Source of the DNA: Microthrixaceae bacterium
GTDB taxonomy: Bacteria > Actinomycetota > Acidimicrobiia > Acidimicrobiales > Microtrichaceae
Assembly (NCBI GenBank): GCA_023957995.1
Contig: JAMLGK010000010.1
Span: forward strand, 62,001 to 126,000
Direction of reading: 5' to 3'
Length of the DNA stretch: 64,000 bases
Under the pieces are notes generated by a model, which did no database searches, was not told where the DNA came from, and saw nothing but the letters and a program-made list of their open reading frames with translations. Below are positions 28,107 through 37,605 of this stretch, piece by piece. Within the stretch, counting starts at the first letter, position 1; each line of letters opens with the position of its first letter. The translations under genes and the position numbers were made by a program.

Positions 28107-29606
28107 GTGAATATCGATCCCAGGACTCCCGTCATCGTCGGCGCCGGCCAATTCCTCAACCGGGTCGACCGCGGAGCCGACCCGCTGTCGCCGGTCGGAC
28201 TGATCCTCGAAGCGCTCCGGGCCGCCGAGAAAGACGCCGGTGTAGCCGGGCTCGCCTCGAGCGCCGAGGTGTTCGGCACGACCCACATGCTCTCGTGGCG
28301 CTACCGGGACCCCGGCCGGCTCGTGGCCGACGCGGTCGGGGCCGACCGGGCGAAGACCTGGTATCCCTCCAACGGCGGCAACACACCCCAGATGCAACTC
28401 AACCGGATGGCTCGGCTGATCAGCGAGGGCGAGCTGGACACAGCGGTGCTGAGCGGTGCGGAGGCATGGAACACACGAACCAGCGCCAAACGGGCCGGCA
28501 CCCGTGCCGAGTGGGAGGAACAGCCGGATTCCGTGGTCGCCGACTGGGGCAGCGAGGACACCTTCACGATGGGACACCCTGCCGAACATGCGAAGGGAAT
28601 CGTCGCTCCGGTGCAGGCCTACCCACTCTTCGAGACCGCTCTGATCCACCGTGCGCTCGTCGAGAACCCCGGCCGGACCCTGGCCGAACAGATCGCTCTG
28701 ATCGGCGAGATGTGGGCTGGATTCTCCCGGGTGGCGGCGGACAACCCCTATGCATGGAACCGCGAAGCCCTCACTGCCGAGGAGATCACGACCGCCACGC
28801 CCGGGAACCGCTTCGTGGGTTGGCCCTATACGAAGCGAATGGTGTCGTATCCGTCGGTCGACATGGGTTCAGCCCTGATCGTCACCAGTGCGGAGGCCGC
28901 ACGGGCAGCTGGGATCCCGACCGACCGGTGGGTGTTCCTGTGGAGCGGCACCGACGGGGTCGACCTCGTGATGTCCGAGCGGGAGAGCTTCACCCGCTCA
29001 CCATCGATCGGAGTGGGAGGCCGACGAGCGCTGGAGCTGGCCGGGGCCGACCTCGACGAGGTGGACCACCTCGACGTGTACTCGTGCTTCCCGTCCGCGG
29101 TCGAGCTGTTCTGCCGGGAGTTCGAACTCGATCCGTTGAGCCGACCGCTGACCGTCTACGGAGGTCTGGCGTTCGCCGGCGGCCCGTGGAACAACCCCGT
29201 GGGCCACGCACTGGCCTCGATGGTGCACGTCCTGCGGGGCGGTTCCGGCGAGTTGGGTCTGGTGACCGCCAACGGAGGGCACGTGGACAAGCACGCCTTC
29301 GGAGTGCTCGGTAGCGATCCACCACCCAACGGGTTCCGCTACGACCGCCCACAGGCGGAGATCAGTGCTTCAGCTCAGCGACGGGATGTCCTGACCGAGT
29401 TCGAGGGCCCCGCCGAGGTCGAGAGCTGGACCGTGATGCACGACCGCGACAACCAGCCCGAGAAGTACCTCGGCAGTTGCCTCACCTCCAACGGAGAGCG
29501 CGTCTGGGCCACCAGCACCGAGCCTGATGTGATCTCCGCGGCCACCTCGAGCGATCTGGGCGGAGCGCAGGTGCGGTTGGACCGCGACGGCACGCTGCAC
29601 ATCTGA
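28107..29606 (+). CDS. Thiolase-like protein (TLP1/acetyl-CoA acetyltransferase family)
   Basis: 499 residues. Thiolase-fold (RTPVIVGAGQF at the N-terminus, PVGHALASMVH, GLVTANGG near residue 390) plus a C-terminal OB-like domain of about 100 residues (from about 400), the layout of mycobacterial thiolase-like protein type 1. The nucleophilic cysteine expected in the first half is replaced by the SNGGNTPQ segment and the second catalytic cysteine (CxGGG) by TANGG, so ordinary thiolase chemistry is doubtful. Start GTG 28107 is 14 bases after a TetR-like operator. Confidence 0.85.
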   Translation: MNIDPRTPVIVGAGQFLNRVDRGADPLSPVGLILEALRAAEKDAGVAGLASSAEVFGTTHMLSWRYRDPGRLVADAVGADRAKTWYPSNGGNTPQMQLNRMARLISEGELDTAVLSGAEAWNTRTSAKRAGTRAEWEEQPDSVVADWGSEDTFTMGHPAEHAKGIVAPVQAYPLFETALIHRALVENPGRTLAEQIALIGEMWAGFSRVAADNPYAWNREALTAEEITTATPGNRFVGWPYTKRMVSYPSVDMGSALIVTSAEAARAAGIPTDRWVFLWSGTDGVDLVMSERESFTRSPSIGVGGRRALELAGADLDEVDHLDVYSCFPSAVELFCREFELDPLSRPLTVYGGLAFAGGPWNNPVGHALASMVHVLRGGSGELGLVTANGGHVDKHAFGVLGSDPPPNGFRYDRPQAEISASAQRRDVLTEFEGPAEVESWTVMHDRDNQPEKYLGSCLTSNGERVWATSTEPDVISAATSSDLGGAQVRLDRDGTLHI

Positions 29607-29682
29607 GCACCACCCCTGTGGTCGGGGGCATGCTGCCCGAAGAGCCGTTCAAGCTGGAGAGCCGTTCAACCTGCAGGACAGC

Positions 29683-30093
29683 TCAGCGCAGCCGCGAGGC
29701 GAGGATCGCGTGGATTCGCTCGGCCGCCTTGGGCATTCCCTCCAGCAGTTCCTTGAACGACCTGGTGTCGAAACGCAACAACACCATGTCGTCGTTGGCC
29801 ACGACCGTCGCGGTGCGGGGTCGGTGGTCGACCAACGCCATCTCGCCGATGGTCGAGCCCGGACCCACCGTCGCCAGGTGTTCTCCGTTGGCGAACACGC
29901 CGGCGGTTCCCGAAGCGATCGCATAGCAGTACGTCCCGGGATCGCCCTGGTCGACCAACACCTCTCCGGGCGGCACCTCGACGCGTGAGCCGAGGCGGAC
30001 CAACCGCCCCAGGTCCGCCTCTGACATTCCCTCGAACAGAGGAATCGTCGCCAACCATGCCGTCTGTGACCCAACGTCACGATCACCTGCCAT
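29683..30093 (-). CDS. Stand-alone cyclic-nucleotide-binding-domain protein
   Basis: 136 residues, one cNMP-binding beta-roll: GEVLVDQGDPG, a GEMALVD phosphate-binding cassette followed by RPRTATVVA. There is no helix-turn-helix, so this is not a CRP transcription factor, and no membrane channel. Start ATG 30093 is uncertain; the frame continues 52 codons upstream. Possible role: cAMP sensor acting through a partner protein (inference). Confidence 0.82.
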   Translation of the reverse strand: MAGDRDVGSQTAWLATIPLFEGMSEADLGRLVRLGSRVEVPPGEVLVDQGDPGTYCYAIASGTAGVFANGEHLATVGPGSTIGEMALVDHRPRTATVVANDDMVLLRFDTRSFKELLEGMPKAAERIHAILASRLR

Positions 30094-30230
30094 GTGGCGA
30101 AGGGTACCGTGCGCGCCACTTCGAGGTCGCTGATCCTCGACCACCGGCCGGAGCGCAACCCCTGCCCGTCGGGGCTCGGCTACGGTGACCCCTGCCACAG
30201 TCGTAACGGGCAGACCAGGGGGAAAGTGCC

Positions 30231-31706
30231 GTGCCAGAGATTCGACCATTGCCGCGCCAGATCCGGACCGGCCGGAGCAGAACGCTCCACCTCACCGCCG
30301 CGCTGGTGATGCTCCTGGCCCTCATAGGAGCATCCTGCGCCGCCAAGGGCGATGACAACGCCGCCACGGAGACCACCGAGGGTGGTGAGGGCACAGAGAC
30401 GACCGCCGAGGTCGCCGGCGACAGCTTCGGTGACCTCGAGTCACCCTGCGGTGAGGGTGACTACACCGTCGACCCCGACGAGGCCGGCGGCAGCCCCGAC
30501 ACCCTGCGTATCGGAGTGGCCAACGACCGCACCTCACAGATCCGCAACGGTCTCAACAAGGAGATGTGGGACGCATCCAACGCGTTCGCCGCCTGGTGCA
30601 ACGACCAGGGTGGCATCGGAGGCCTGCCGATCGAGATCGTCGACATCGACGCCAAGCTGCTCGAGGTCGAGTCCGCGATGACCCTGGCCTGCAACAGCGT
30701 GTTCATGCTGGTGGGCGGCGGTCAGGTTCAGGACAACCTTCAGTTCTCCGGCAAGCCGGACTCCGACTTCCACGAGTGCGGACTCGCAGACATCCCCGGG
30801 TTCACGGTGTCACCCGAGAAGTCCGACTCGAACGGACAGGTGCAGCCGGTTCCGCACCCCTCGACAGAGATCGGCAACAGCTGGCTCCAGAACTTCAAGA
30901 CCGCGGAACCAGACGCAGCCGAGTCATTCGCCGTCGTCTGGGGTGACCTCCCGTCGATGCTGACGATCCGCAACCAGACCACTGCGGTCATCGAGGACCA
31001 GGGCTCCGAGGTCGCAGGGATCTTCGACTATCCCGTCACGGGCCTCTCGGACTGGACCCCGATGGCGCAGAACGTGATCAACAGCGGGGCCACCGCGGTG
31101 GCGTTCGTGGGCGAACCCACCAACCTCGGCTCCTTCGTGAAGAGCCTGCGCGAGCAGGGCTGGGAAGGCACTCCGATGGTCGAGACCAACATGTACGACC
31201 AGATCTTCATCGACTCCGCCGGAGCAGAGAACGCCTCCGGGACGGTCATCCGCACCGTCTACCACCCCTTCGAAGAGGCCGACCAATGGCCCGCTACCCA
31301 GCAGTACGTCGACATCGTCACCGAGAACGTTCCCGATGCGAAGCTCGCCGTGCTGGGCATGCAGAGCTTCTCGGCCTGGCTCCTGTTCGCCACCGCCTCC
31401 AACAACTGCGCGGAGAGCAATGACGGTCTGCTCACGCGAGCATGTGTGCTCGAAGCGGCTGCCGACATCGACGGCTGGACCGGTGGCGGCCTGCACGCAC
31501 CCACCGATCCCGGAGAGCTCGGCGGTGTTCCCTCGGAGTGCGAGATGCTCATCACCGTGAACGACGAGGGCGCCTTCGAGCGTCTGTACCCCGAGATCGA
31601 CAGCGACGACGACGATGGTGACGGGTTCAAGTGCTATCCCGACTCGCTGGTGGAGGTTCCCGACAACGAGGGCCTGGGCAAGATCGGACCTGACCAACCG
31701 CTGTAG
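30231..31706 (+). CDS. Second branched-chain-type binding lipoprotein, orphan
   Basis: 491 residues, lipobox IGASC with Cys36, acidic Thr/Glu-rich linker, then the same type-I ligand-binding fold as the protein at 20928-22412, with which it shares most conserved blocks. No permease or ATPase lies beside it, so it may feed the LivHMGF importer with another ligand. GTG 30231 with GGGGGAAA upstream. An 8-base inverted repeat CTGCCCGT/ACGGGCAG (30162-30169, 30206-30213) lies in its promoter region. Confidence 0.92.
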   Translation: MPEIRPLPRQIRTGRSRTLHLTAALVMLLALIGASCAAKGDDNAATETTEGGEGTETTAEVAGDSFGDLESPCGEGDYTVDPDEAGGSPDTLRIGVANDRTSQIRNGLNKEMWDASNAFAAWCNDQGGIGGLPIEIVDIDAKLLEVESAMTLACNSVFMLVGGGQVQDNLQFSGKPDSDFHECGLADIPGFTVSPEKSDSNGQVQPVPHPSTEIGNSWLQNFKTAEPDAAESFAVVWGDLPSMLTIRNQTTAVIEDQGSEVAGIFDYPVTGLSDWTPMAQNVINSGATAVAFVGEPTNLGSFVKSLREQGWEGTPMVETNMYDQIFIDSAGAENASGTVIRTVYHPFEEADQWPATQQYVDIVTENVPDAKLAVLGMQSFSAWLLFATASNNCAESNDGLLTRACVLEAAADIDGWTGGGLHAPTDPGELGGVPSECEMLITVNDEGAFERLYPEIDSDDDDGDGFKCYPDSLVEVPDNEGLGKIGPDQPL

Positions 31707-31710
31707 GGGT

Positions 31711-31741
31711 TTCGGGGCGCAGCCTCAGGTTGCGCCCCGAA
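31711..31741 (+). terminator. Strong hairpin after the orphan binding-protein gene
   Basis: TTCGGGGCGCA (31711-31721) and TGCGCCCCGAA (31731-31741) form a perfect 11-base stem with a 9-base loop, 4 bases after the stop. No T-run; works in both directions in principle and also faces prmC. Confidence 0.7.
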
Positions 31742-31802
31742 GATCGGTTTCGAGCCGATCGGCTGGTCCCGCCCACTGCCGCGGAACGACTCGACGGTCC
31801 GA

Positions 31803-32726
31803 CTACCCCGCAGCTCTGGGGCCTCGGGCGATCAGAGCCCTTGCGCGTCCGGTGAGATCGTCGGCGATCTGCACCTCCGCGAAGCGCGTTTCGGCGAGGT
31901 CTGACACCGCTCCGGCCTGCTCGGGTGAGATCTCACAGACCAGAACGCCTCCGGGCTCGAGCCAGTCCGGTGCGTCGGCGACGATCCTACGGAGGTCATC
32001 GAGGCCGTCGCCTCCGGCCAACAACGCAGCGGTTGGTTCCCAGTCGAGGACCTCGGCGGGCAGGTCGGCACCCGTGGCGACATAGGGCGGATTGCTGATG
32101 ACCATCTGCAGTGTGCCCCGCAACTCATCGGGGAGGGCGTCGAACCAGTCCCCCTCCAACAACCTCACCCGCGTCGCAGCACGGCCGGTGCCGGCGAGGT
32201 TGGCGCCTGCCAACGCCAGGGCGTCGCTGCTGGCGTCGGTGGCCCAGACCCGGGTGCGCACGCGCTCGGTCGCGATCGACAGTGCAATCGCGCCCGATCC
32301 GGTACCCAGGTCAACCACACGGGTGTCGACCTCTCGTGCACCGAGATGATCGAGCTCATCCAGGGCGTGCTGCACGACAGTCTCGGTCTCGGGTCTCGGG
32401 ATCAACACCCGAGGGTCGACCGCCAGGTCCAGCTGGCGGAATCCCCAGTGGCCCAGCACGTACTGGAGCGGTTCACCCGCCGACCGACGGGTCACCATCG
32501 AGTCGAACCGCGCCACTCCCCCCTCGGTGGCGGGTTCTCCGAGCACCAGGGCCAGTTCAGCCGGCTCGACCCCGCACGCCTCTTCCACGATGCGCCTGGA
32601 ATCGGACTCAGCGCCGATCCGTCGCAGCCGATCGGTGGCCTCCGACAGCAGTTCGCGCCACGTGACCGTCCCGGAACGCTCGGCACCGACCGAGGTGTCG
32701 GACTCGTCGACCGGAGACACGCTCAA
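31803..32726 (-). CDS. prmC: Release-factor glutamine methyltransferase
   Basis: 307 residues. Methylates the glutamine of the GGQ motif in release factors. SAM motif DLGTGSGAIALS (139-150) and active-site NPPY (212-215) are intact; an N-terminal helical domain binds the factor (PLQYVLGHWGF). The best start is TTG at 32726, overlapping the prfA stop by 4 bases (TTGA); the GTG two codons later is an alternative. Its substrate gene prfA is directly upstream. Confidence 0.94.
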   Translation of the reverse strand: MSVSPVDESDTSVGAERSGTVTWRELLSEATDRLRRIGAESDSRRIVEEACGVEPAELALVLGEPATEGGVARFDSMVTRRSAGEPLQYVLGHWGFRQLDLAVDPRVLIPRPETETVVQHALDELDHLGAREVDTRVVDLGTGSGAIALSIATERVRTRVWATDASSDALALAGANLAGTGRAATRVRLLEGDWFDALPDELRGTLQMVISNPPYVATGADLPAEVLDWEPTAALLAGGDGLDDLRRIVADAPDWLEPGGVLVCEISPEQAGAVSDLAETRFAEVQIADDLTGRARALIARGPRAAG

Positions 32727-33838
32727 TCCCGGGAAGTGCCGTCGGTGTCGGCCAACAGGCGCGTGCGTTCATCGGTCAGCAGCGCATCGCTCAGGTCATC
32801 GAGTTCGCCTGCGAGGACCCGGTCCAGGTTGTGGCTGGTGAAACCGATCCGGTGATCGGTCACGCGACTGTCCTTGTAGTTGTAGGTCCGGATCTTCTCA
32901 CCCCGGCCCCCACCGCCGATCTGGGCCCGCTTGGCCTCCCCGGCCTCCGCTGCGGTGCGTTCCTGTTCGGCCGCCAGGAGTCGGGAACGGAGTACGGCCA
33001 TCGCCTTGGCCTTGTTCTGCAACTGGGATTTCTGGTCCTGCATCGAAACAACCACTCCGGTTGGCCTGTGGGTTATGCGCACCGCCGAATCGGTGGTGTT
33101 GACCGACTGCCCTCCCGGGCCCGAGGAGCGGTACACGTCTATCTGCAGGTCGCCATCGTCGATCACGAGGTCGACCTCCTCTGCCTCGGGCAGCACCGCA
33201 ACGGTCGCCGACGATGTGTGTACGCGACCCTGGGACTCGGTCACAGGCACGCGCTGCACCCGATGTGGGCCCGCCTCGAACTTGAGTCGGGACCACGCTC
33301 CTTCACCGGCGACGCGCAGCGTCGCTTCGGTGACCCCGCCGAGATCCGATGCACTGCTGGACATGACCTCGGCCGACCAGCCCATCCGCTGGGCGAACGC
33401 CAGGTACATGGCGAGGAGGTCCCCCGCCCAGATGTTCGCCTCCTCACCACCCTCGGCGCCCCTGATCTCCAGAATCACGGCCCGTTGATCATTCGGATCC
33501 TTGGGCAGCAACAGCAGGCGCAGTTCCTCGGTGAGCCGCTCGAGGGACTCACGGGCCCGCTCCACCTCCTCGACCAGCTCCTCACCCTCATCGCCTGCGG
33601 CGCCCTCGAGCAGCTCGGTGGCGGCATCGAGGTCTTCCGCTGTCGCCCGAAGCCGGCGGTAGGTCTCCACAACGGGTTCGAGTTCCTTGTAGCGGCGGCT
33701 GACCGCCACGAACCGGTCGCGATCGGCGACCACGGCAGGGTCGACCAGTTGGGACTCACAGTTCTCGTACTCCCGCGCCAGGTGTTCCAACCTCTCGCGC
33801 ATCACATCGCCGGATCCGCCAGCGCCGCTCATGGCCAT
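32723..33838 (-). CDS. prfA: Peptide chain release factor 1
   Basis: 371 residues. Reads UAA/UAG. GGQ motif at 242-244 in RSSGPGGQSVN; RGAEGGEEA and HRVQRVP motifs, and the decoding-domain tripeptide-like region. N-terminal helical domain of about 100 residues as usual. ATG 33838 (an in-frame ATG follows two codons later). 4-base overlap with prmC; 45-base gap to the unknown gene upstream. Confidence 0.96.
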   Translation of the reverse strand: MAMSGAGGSGDVMRERLEHLAREYENCESQLVDPAVVADRDRFVAVSRRYKELEPVVETYRRLRATAEDLDAATELLEGAAGDEGEELVEEVERARESLERLTEELRLLLLPKDPNDQRAVILEIRGAEGGEEANIWAGDLLAMYLAFAQRMGWSAEVMSSSASDLGGVTEATLRVAGEGAWSRLKFEAGPHRVQRVPVTESQGRVHTSSATVAVLPEAEEVDLVIDDGDLQIDVYRSSGPGGQSVNTTDSAVRITHRPTGVVVSMQDQKSQLQNKAKAMAVLRSRLLAAEQERTAAEAGEAKRAQIGGGGRGEKIRTYNYKDSRVTDHRIGFTSHNLDRVLAGELDDLSDALLTDERTRLLADTDGTSRD

Positions 33839-33883
33839 CGCCTCGTTTCGGCTGTTCCACCTGGTTCGGTCACCACGACGACC

Positions 33884-34873
33884 TCACGAGGCCCACGGTG
33901 GATCGAGATCCACCAGTTCGACCTCGCCCAGCGCGGGTTCTGCTGCCCGCGCCAGCTGCTCGGTCACCGTCAGTTGGTCGCGTGGGGGAACCACCAGACG
34001 CAGTAGCGCCCCCGGTGCGTGGAGTTCACGCACGTCGAGTCCGATCGGAACGAGTTCGAGCGGCACGCCGGCACCGAACACCGTGACCACGGCCTCTCCA
34101 TCGGTGGTCGTCCCGAGAGCCGCGGCAGGCCGCTCCTCGCGCACGCTGTCGGCGACGAAGGTCGATTCGATCGGCGACAGGGAGTCGGCCCCAACCGATC
34201 CCGGATGGACCATCGCACTGGAGCGCAGCCACCTGGAGCGCGCCAGCCTGCACAACGGATGCCCAGCCGCACCCTCGTACCTCTGGGCCGAGACGACGCT
34301 GAGCACCCGATCGAGCGCCTCGGCTGCCGATTCACCACCGTGCATCGCGGCGGTTGCGTCACGATCGAACCGACCCACGCCGGCTTCGATGTGGAGTTCG
34401 CCGTCTCCACCGGTCTCCTCGGGCCAACGCACGATGCGCGCCACCTCGAGACCCAGTAGTTCCGCTCGCCAGACCCCCTCCTCGAGCAGCACCTCGAGCC
34501 CCCTGTCGGCGAGTTCACCGATCAGCGGAGCCGCTGCGTCGGGACCGGGTAGGACCACCGGCGGGGGTTCACGCTGCGCCGGTGCCGATGATGCGCCGAC
34601 GACACTGCGGATCTCGATCGCGGGCTCGGCCGAGAAGAAGCCTGCGAGCCTTGCCGCGACGGGCCCACCCTCATCGACGAACAGAACGAGTCTGCGGCAC
34701 CCCGAGCGCAGCGTGTGCAGCATCGCTGCGCCGAGTGACGCCGGAGACACCTGCTCCTGGAGCATGTAGTTGGTGTCATCGGCCAGGGCCGTAGAGGTGA
34801 CCCCGAGAGGTCGCGGTTGCACCTCGACATCGTCGAGGTCTCGGGCCAGAGCCGCCAACTTGGCGCCGAGCAA
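33884..34873 (-). CDS. Unknown protein encoded between rpmE and prfA
   Basis: About 329 residues, soluble, Ala/Leu/Glu-rich. It has strand-helix alternation (RRLVLFVDEGGPVAARLAGFF near residues 60-80; GLEVLLEEGVWRAELLGLEVARIVRW near 124-149) that suggests an alpha/beta fold, and 'LHIEAGVGRFDRDATAAM' in the middle. I recognise no family. No ATG lies near the 5' end: TTG at 34873 is listed, CTG at 34897 and an internal ATG at 34765 are alternatives. Clear open frame, no stop, same strand and tight spacing as neighbours, so it is probably a true gene of the rpmE-prfA unit. Confidence 0.65.
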   Translation of the reverse strand: MLGAKLAALARDLDDVEVQPRPLGVTSTALADDTNYMLQEQVSPASLGAAMLHTLRSGCRRLVLFVDEGGPVAARLAGFFSAEPAIEIRSVVGASSAPAQREPPPVVLPGPDAAAPLIGELADRGLEVLLEEGVWRAELLGLEVARIVRWPEETGGDGELHIEAGVGRFDRDATAAMHGGESAAEALDRVLSVVSAQRYEGAAGHPLCRLARSRWLRSSAMVHPGSVGADSLSPIESTFVADSVREERPAAALGTTTDGEAVVTVFGAGVPLELVPIGLDVRELHAPGALLRLVVPPRDQLTVTEQLARAAEPALGEVELVDLDPPWAS

Positions 34874-34893
34874 CTCGGCCCGGCGGTCGGAGG

Positions 34894-35175
34894 TCAGCTG
34901 TCGGCCTCGTCGGTGGCCGCGGCCTTCTTCTTGCGTGAGCCGTAACGACGCTCGAAGCGCTCCACCCGGCCGGCGGTATCGACGATCTTCATCTGACCGG
35001 TGAAGAACGGATGCGTGAACGCCGAGATCTCAACCTTGGCGAGGGGGTACTCGGTGCCATCTTCCCAGGTGATCGTCTCATCGGTCTCGATGGTCGATCG
35101 GGTGATGAACTTGTCACCCGAGGACGTGTCCTGGAACACGACGTACCTGTAATCGGGGTGGATTCCGGCCTGCAT
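34894..35175 (-). CDS. rpmE: Ribosomal protein L31, zinc-free form
   Basis: 93 residues. [16 protein letters not shown], then [10 protein letters not shown] and HPFFTGQ, the L31 signatures. The CxxC zinc motif of type-A L31 is absent (QDTSSGDKF instead), so this is a type-B, zinc-independent form with a basic C-terminal tail ([13 protein letters not shown]). ATG 35175; CATAAT at 35238-35233 could be a -10 element. Between rho and the unknown gene, as in other Actinobacteria. Confidence 0.95.
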   Translation of the reverse strand: MQAGIHPDYRYVVFQDTSSGDKFITRSTIETDETITWEDGTEYPLAKVEISAFTHPFFTGQMKIVDTAGRVERFERRYGSRKKKAAATDEADS

Positions 35176-35279
35176 TGGATCTCTCTTCCATCTGGCGACC
35201 CCGATTTCCGAACGGGATCCATGGGACAGACGATTATGGCAGCTCCCGCACCCCGGCACCCAGCCGGGACGGTGCCACC

Positions 35280-37295
35280 TCAGCCGGCGCCGGGAGCCTT
35301 GGCGATCTCGGCGAGGAACTGGTCGTTGTCGGGGAAGGTCCTCATCCGGTCGATCAGCAGCTCGAGGCCTGCGCCGGAACCGCTCTCGGCAGCCAGAGCC
35401 GACAGGACCCTGCGGAGCTTCCACACCTGCTGCAGCTGGGTGCGCTCGAAGAGGAGTTCCTCGTGACGGGTCGAGGACGCATCTACGTCGATCGCGGGGT
35501 AGATCCGCTTCTCAGCGGCCTTGCGGTCGAGGCGGAGCTCCATGTTGCCGGTGCCCTTGAACTCCTCGAAGATCACTTCGTCCATCTTCGAGCCGGTCTC
35601 GACCAGTGCGGTGGCGAGAATCGTGAGCGAACCGCCCTCTTCGACGTTTCTGGCCGCGCCGAAGAACCGCTTCGGTGGATAGAGCGCACCGGTGTCGATG
35701 CCGCCGGACATGATGCGCCCGGTCGCCGGTGCTGCGAGGTTGTAGGCACGGGAGAGCCTGGTGATTCCGTCGAGGATGACCACCACGTCCTTGCCGGCCT
35801 CGACGAGGCGCTTCGCTCGTTCGATGGACAGCTCGGCGACCTGGGTGTGCTCATCGGAAGGACGGTCGAACGTCGATGCGATCACCTCACCCTTGACCGA
35901 GCGCCGCATGTCGGTGACCTCTTCGGGACGCTCGTCCACCAGCAGCACCATCAGGTGCACCTCGGGGCTGTTGGCCTCGATCGACTTGGCGATGGTCTTC
36001 ATCACCGTGGTCTTGCCAGCCTTGGGAGGCGACACGATCAGGCCGCGCTGGCCCTTGCCGATGGGCGAGATCAGGTCGATGATCCGAGAGGTCATGTCGA
36101 GCGGCTGGTCGGCGCGTTCGAGGGGAAGCCTCTCGTCGGGGAACAGCGGCGTCAGGTCCTCGAAACGGGGACGGTTGCGTTGGCTCTCCGGGTCCTCACC
36201 GTTGACCTTGTCGATGCGCAGGATCGCGGGGTTCTTCTCCTGGCGATTCGCCGGCCGCGCCGCTCCCTCGAGGATGTCGCCCTTGCGGAGGCCCAACTGA
36301 CGGACCTGCTTGACCGACACGTAGGCGTCCTCGTTGCTGGGGAGGTATCCCTTCACCCGCAGGAAGCCGTAGCCATCGTCTCGCAGGTCGAGCATGCCCG
36401 AGACCGGCACCGGTTCGCCGTCCCACTGCTGCTCCGGAGCGTCATCTCCCTGGCCACGATTGCGGCCACGGCGGCGGCGGCCACGGCGGTTGCCCGGTTC
36501 GGGTTCGTTGCCCCCACCCTGGTTCTGACCGCCCTGATTCTGGCCGCCCTGGTTCTGGCCCTGGTTCTGGCCACCCTGGTTCTTGTTGCGGTTCTGGTTG
36601 CGACCGCCCTGGTTCTGGCCACCCTGGTTCTTGTTGCGGTTCTGGTTGCGACCGCCCTGGTTCTGGCCACCGCGATTCTGGCCGGACCGGTTCTGACCTC
36701 CGTCGTCCTCACCGCGGTCTTCGTCGCCGTTCGAGTCGTTGTCGTCGGCTCCGTTGTCATCGGCTCCGTTGTCGTCGGCCCGGTTGCCATCGACATTGCG
36801 CCGGTTGTCGTCACGGCCTCTGCCGGAACGCCCGTTGTCGTCATCCGCGCTGTCGCCAGTGTCGTTCCCGGCACCGTCGGTGCGGGACCCGCGGTTGGAT
36901 TGATCGCCGCCACGGCCACGGCCGCTCTGCCTGCGCGCTCCGCGAACACCGGCGGTCTCGCCATCGCCGCTCTGCGCGCCGTCGCCCGGGGCGGAGCCCT
37001 GCTCGGTCCCGGCGCCGGAATCGCTGCGATCCGACCCGGAGTCGCGGTCGCCGTTGGACCCGTTCCGGGCACTTCGGCCACGACCCTGGCCTTCGCCGTT
37101 GGAGGAGCCGGATGAAGATCCGGCGGAGGCGCCACCGTCGCTGCCCGATCCTTCCGATACCCCCGACAGCTCGAGAATCATCTTCACCATGTCGGCCTTC
37201 TTGGTCCGACTGGTGGTCTTGCCACCCAGTGCCTGGGCAATTGTGGCGAGCTCGGCGCGGTCTTTGCGCTCGAGCCCCTGCAGGTCAACACTCAC
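35280..37295 (-). CDS. rho: Transcription termination factor Rho with long disordered insert
   Basis: 671 residues against about 420 in E. coli. N-terminal SAP-like domain ([19 protein letters not shown]), then about 270 low-complexity residues (Gly/Ser/Asp/Arg, then Asn/Gln/Gly-rich), then the primary RNA-binding domain ([14 protein letters not shown]) and the RecA-like ATPase with PPKAGKTT (about 420-428), [11 protein letters not shown] and [14 protein letters not shown] 37295 with GGAG 8 bases before. Ring-shaped helicase that ends transcription; the insert probably binds RNA, as known for actinobacterial Rho. Confidence 0.96.
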   Translation of the reverse strand: MSVDLQGLERKDRAELATIAQALGGKTTSRTKKADMVKMILELSGVSEGSGSDGGASAGSSSGSSNGEGQGRGRSARNGSNGDRDSGSDRSDSGAGTEQGSAPGDGAQSGDGETAGVRGARRQSGRGRGGDQSNRGSRTDGAGNDTGDSADDDNGRSGRGRDDNRRNVDGNRADDNGADDNGADDNDSNGDEDRGEDDGGQNRSGQNRGGQNQGGRNQNRNKNQGGQNQGGRNQNRNKNQGGQNQGQNQGGQNQGGQNQGGGNEPEPGNRRGRRRRGRNRGQGDDAPEQQWDGEPVPVSGMLDLRDDGYGFLRVKGYLPSNEDAYVSVKQVRQLGLRKGDILEGAARPANRQEKNPAILRIDKVNGEDPESQRNRPRFEDLTPLFPDERLPLERADQPLDMTSRIIDLISPIGKGQRGLIVSPPKAGKTTVMKTIAKSIEANSPEVHLMVLLVDERPEEVTDMRRSVKGEVIASTFDRPSDEHTQVAELSIERAKRLVEAGKDVVVILDGITRLSRAYNLAAPATGRIMSGGIDTGALYPPKRFFGAARNVEEGGSLTILATALVETGSKMDEVIFEEFKGTGNMELRLDRKAAEKRIYPAIDVDASSTRHEELLFERTQLQQVWKLRRVLSALAAESGSGAGLELLIDRMRTFPDNDQFLAEIAKAPGAG
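36571..36666 (-). repeat. Perfect 48-base tandem duplication inside rho
   Basis: Copies at 36571-36618 and 36619-36666 are identical, with a partial third copy beginning at 36667. Each codes for 16 residues of the Asn/Gln/Gly/Arg-rich insert (units like [10 protein letters not shown]). Length divisible by three keeps the frame. Confidence 0.9.
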
Positions 37296-37605
37296 GATTG
37301 TTGCTCCGTTTCTTCGGAGTTGCCGGTCCGGTTTGATTTCTCGTCGGACTGGGTCGTCGGGGGACCCGGTGGGCACCATCACGGTTTTCGTGGTGGTGGA
37401 GCCGGTTGCGATCGGAGAACCGGTTCGCATGGCTCAGGTGGGCCGGGAGCGAGTCCCGCCTCGCAGGAGGACCATCGGCAGCACCGACCAGACACAAAGG
37501 AATGGGATGGCACAGATGGACCGCTACGCCAGCCGAAATGGCTGGAAACGGTTGGACCGCCGCCATGGCCCCCGCCGGTGACGACAGCCCCCAATGTACC
37601 GGCGT
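37296..37605 (-). other. rho leader region, 310 bases without a gene
   Basis: Between the thrC stop and the rho GTG. It must hold the rho promoter and leader, where Rho often controls itself. A 6-base stem CCAGCC-GAAAT-GGCTGG lies at 37529-37545, 61 bases after thrC, and could end thrC transcription. No coding character or tRNA seen. Confidence 0.5.

Noticed and set aside
29683-30093. CRP-family transcription factor
   Set aside because: Only the cNMP-binding domain is present; there is no helix-turn-helix.
35175-37115. Long plus-strand frame opposite rho with Val/Leu/Ala repeats that look like membrane helices
   Set aside because: It is the antisense of the Asn/Gln/Gly-rich insert; periodic hydrophobic repeats come from the 48-base duplication, not from a membrane protein.
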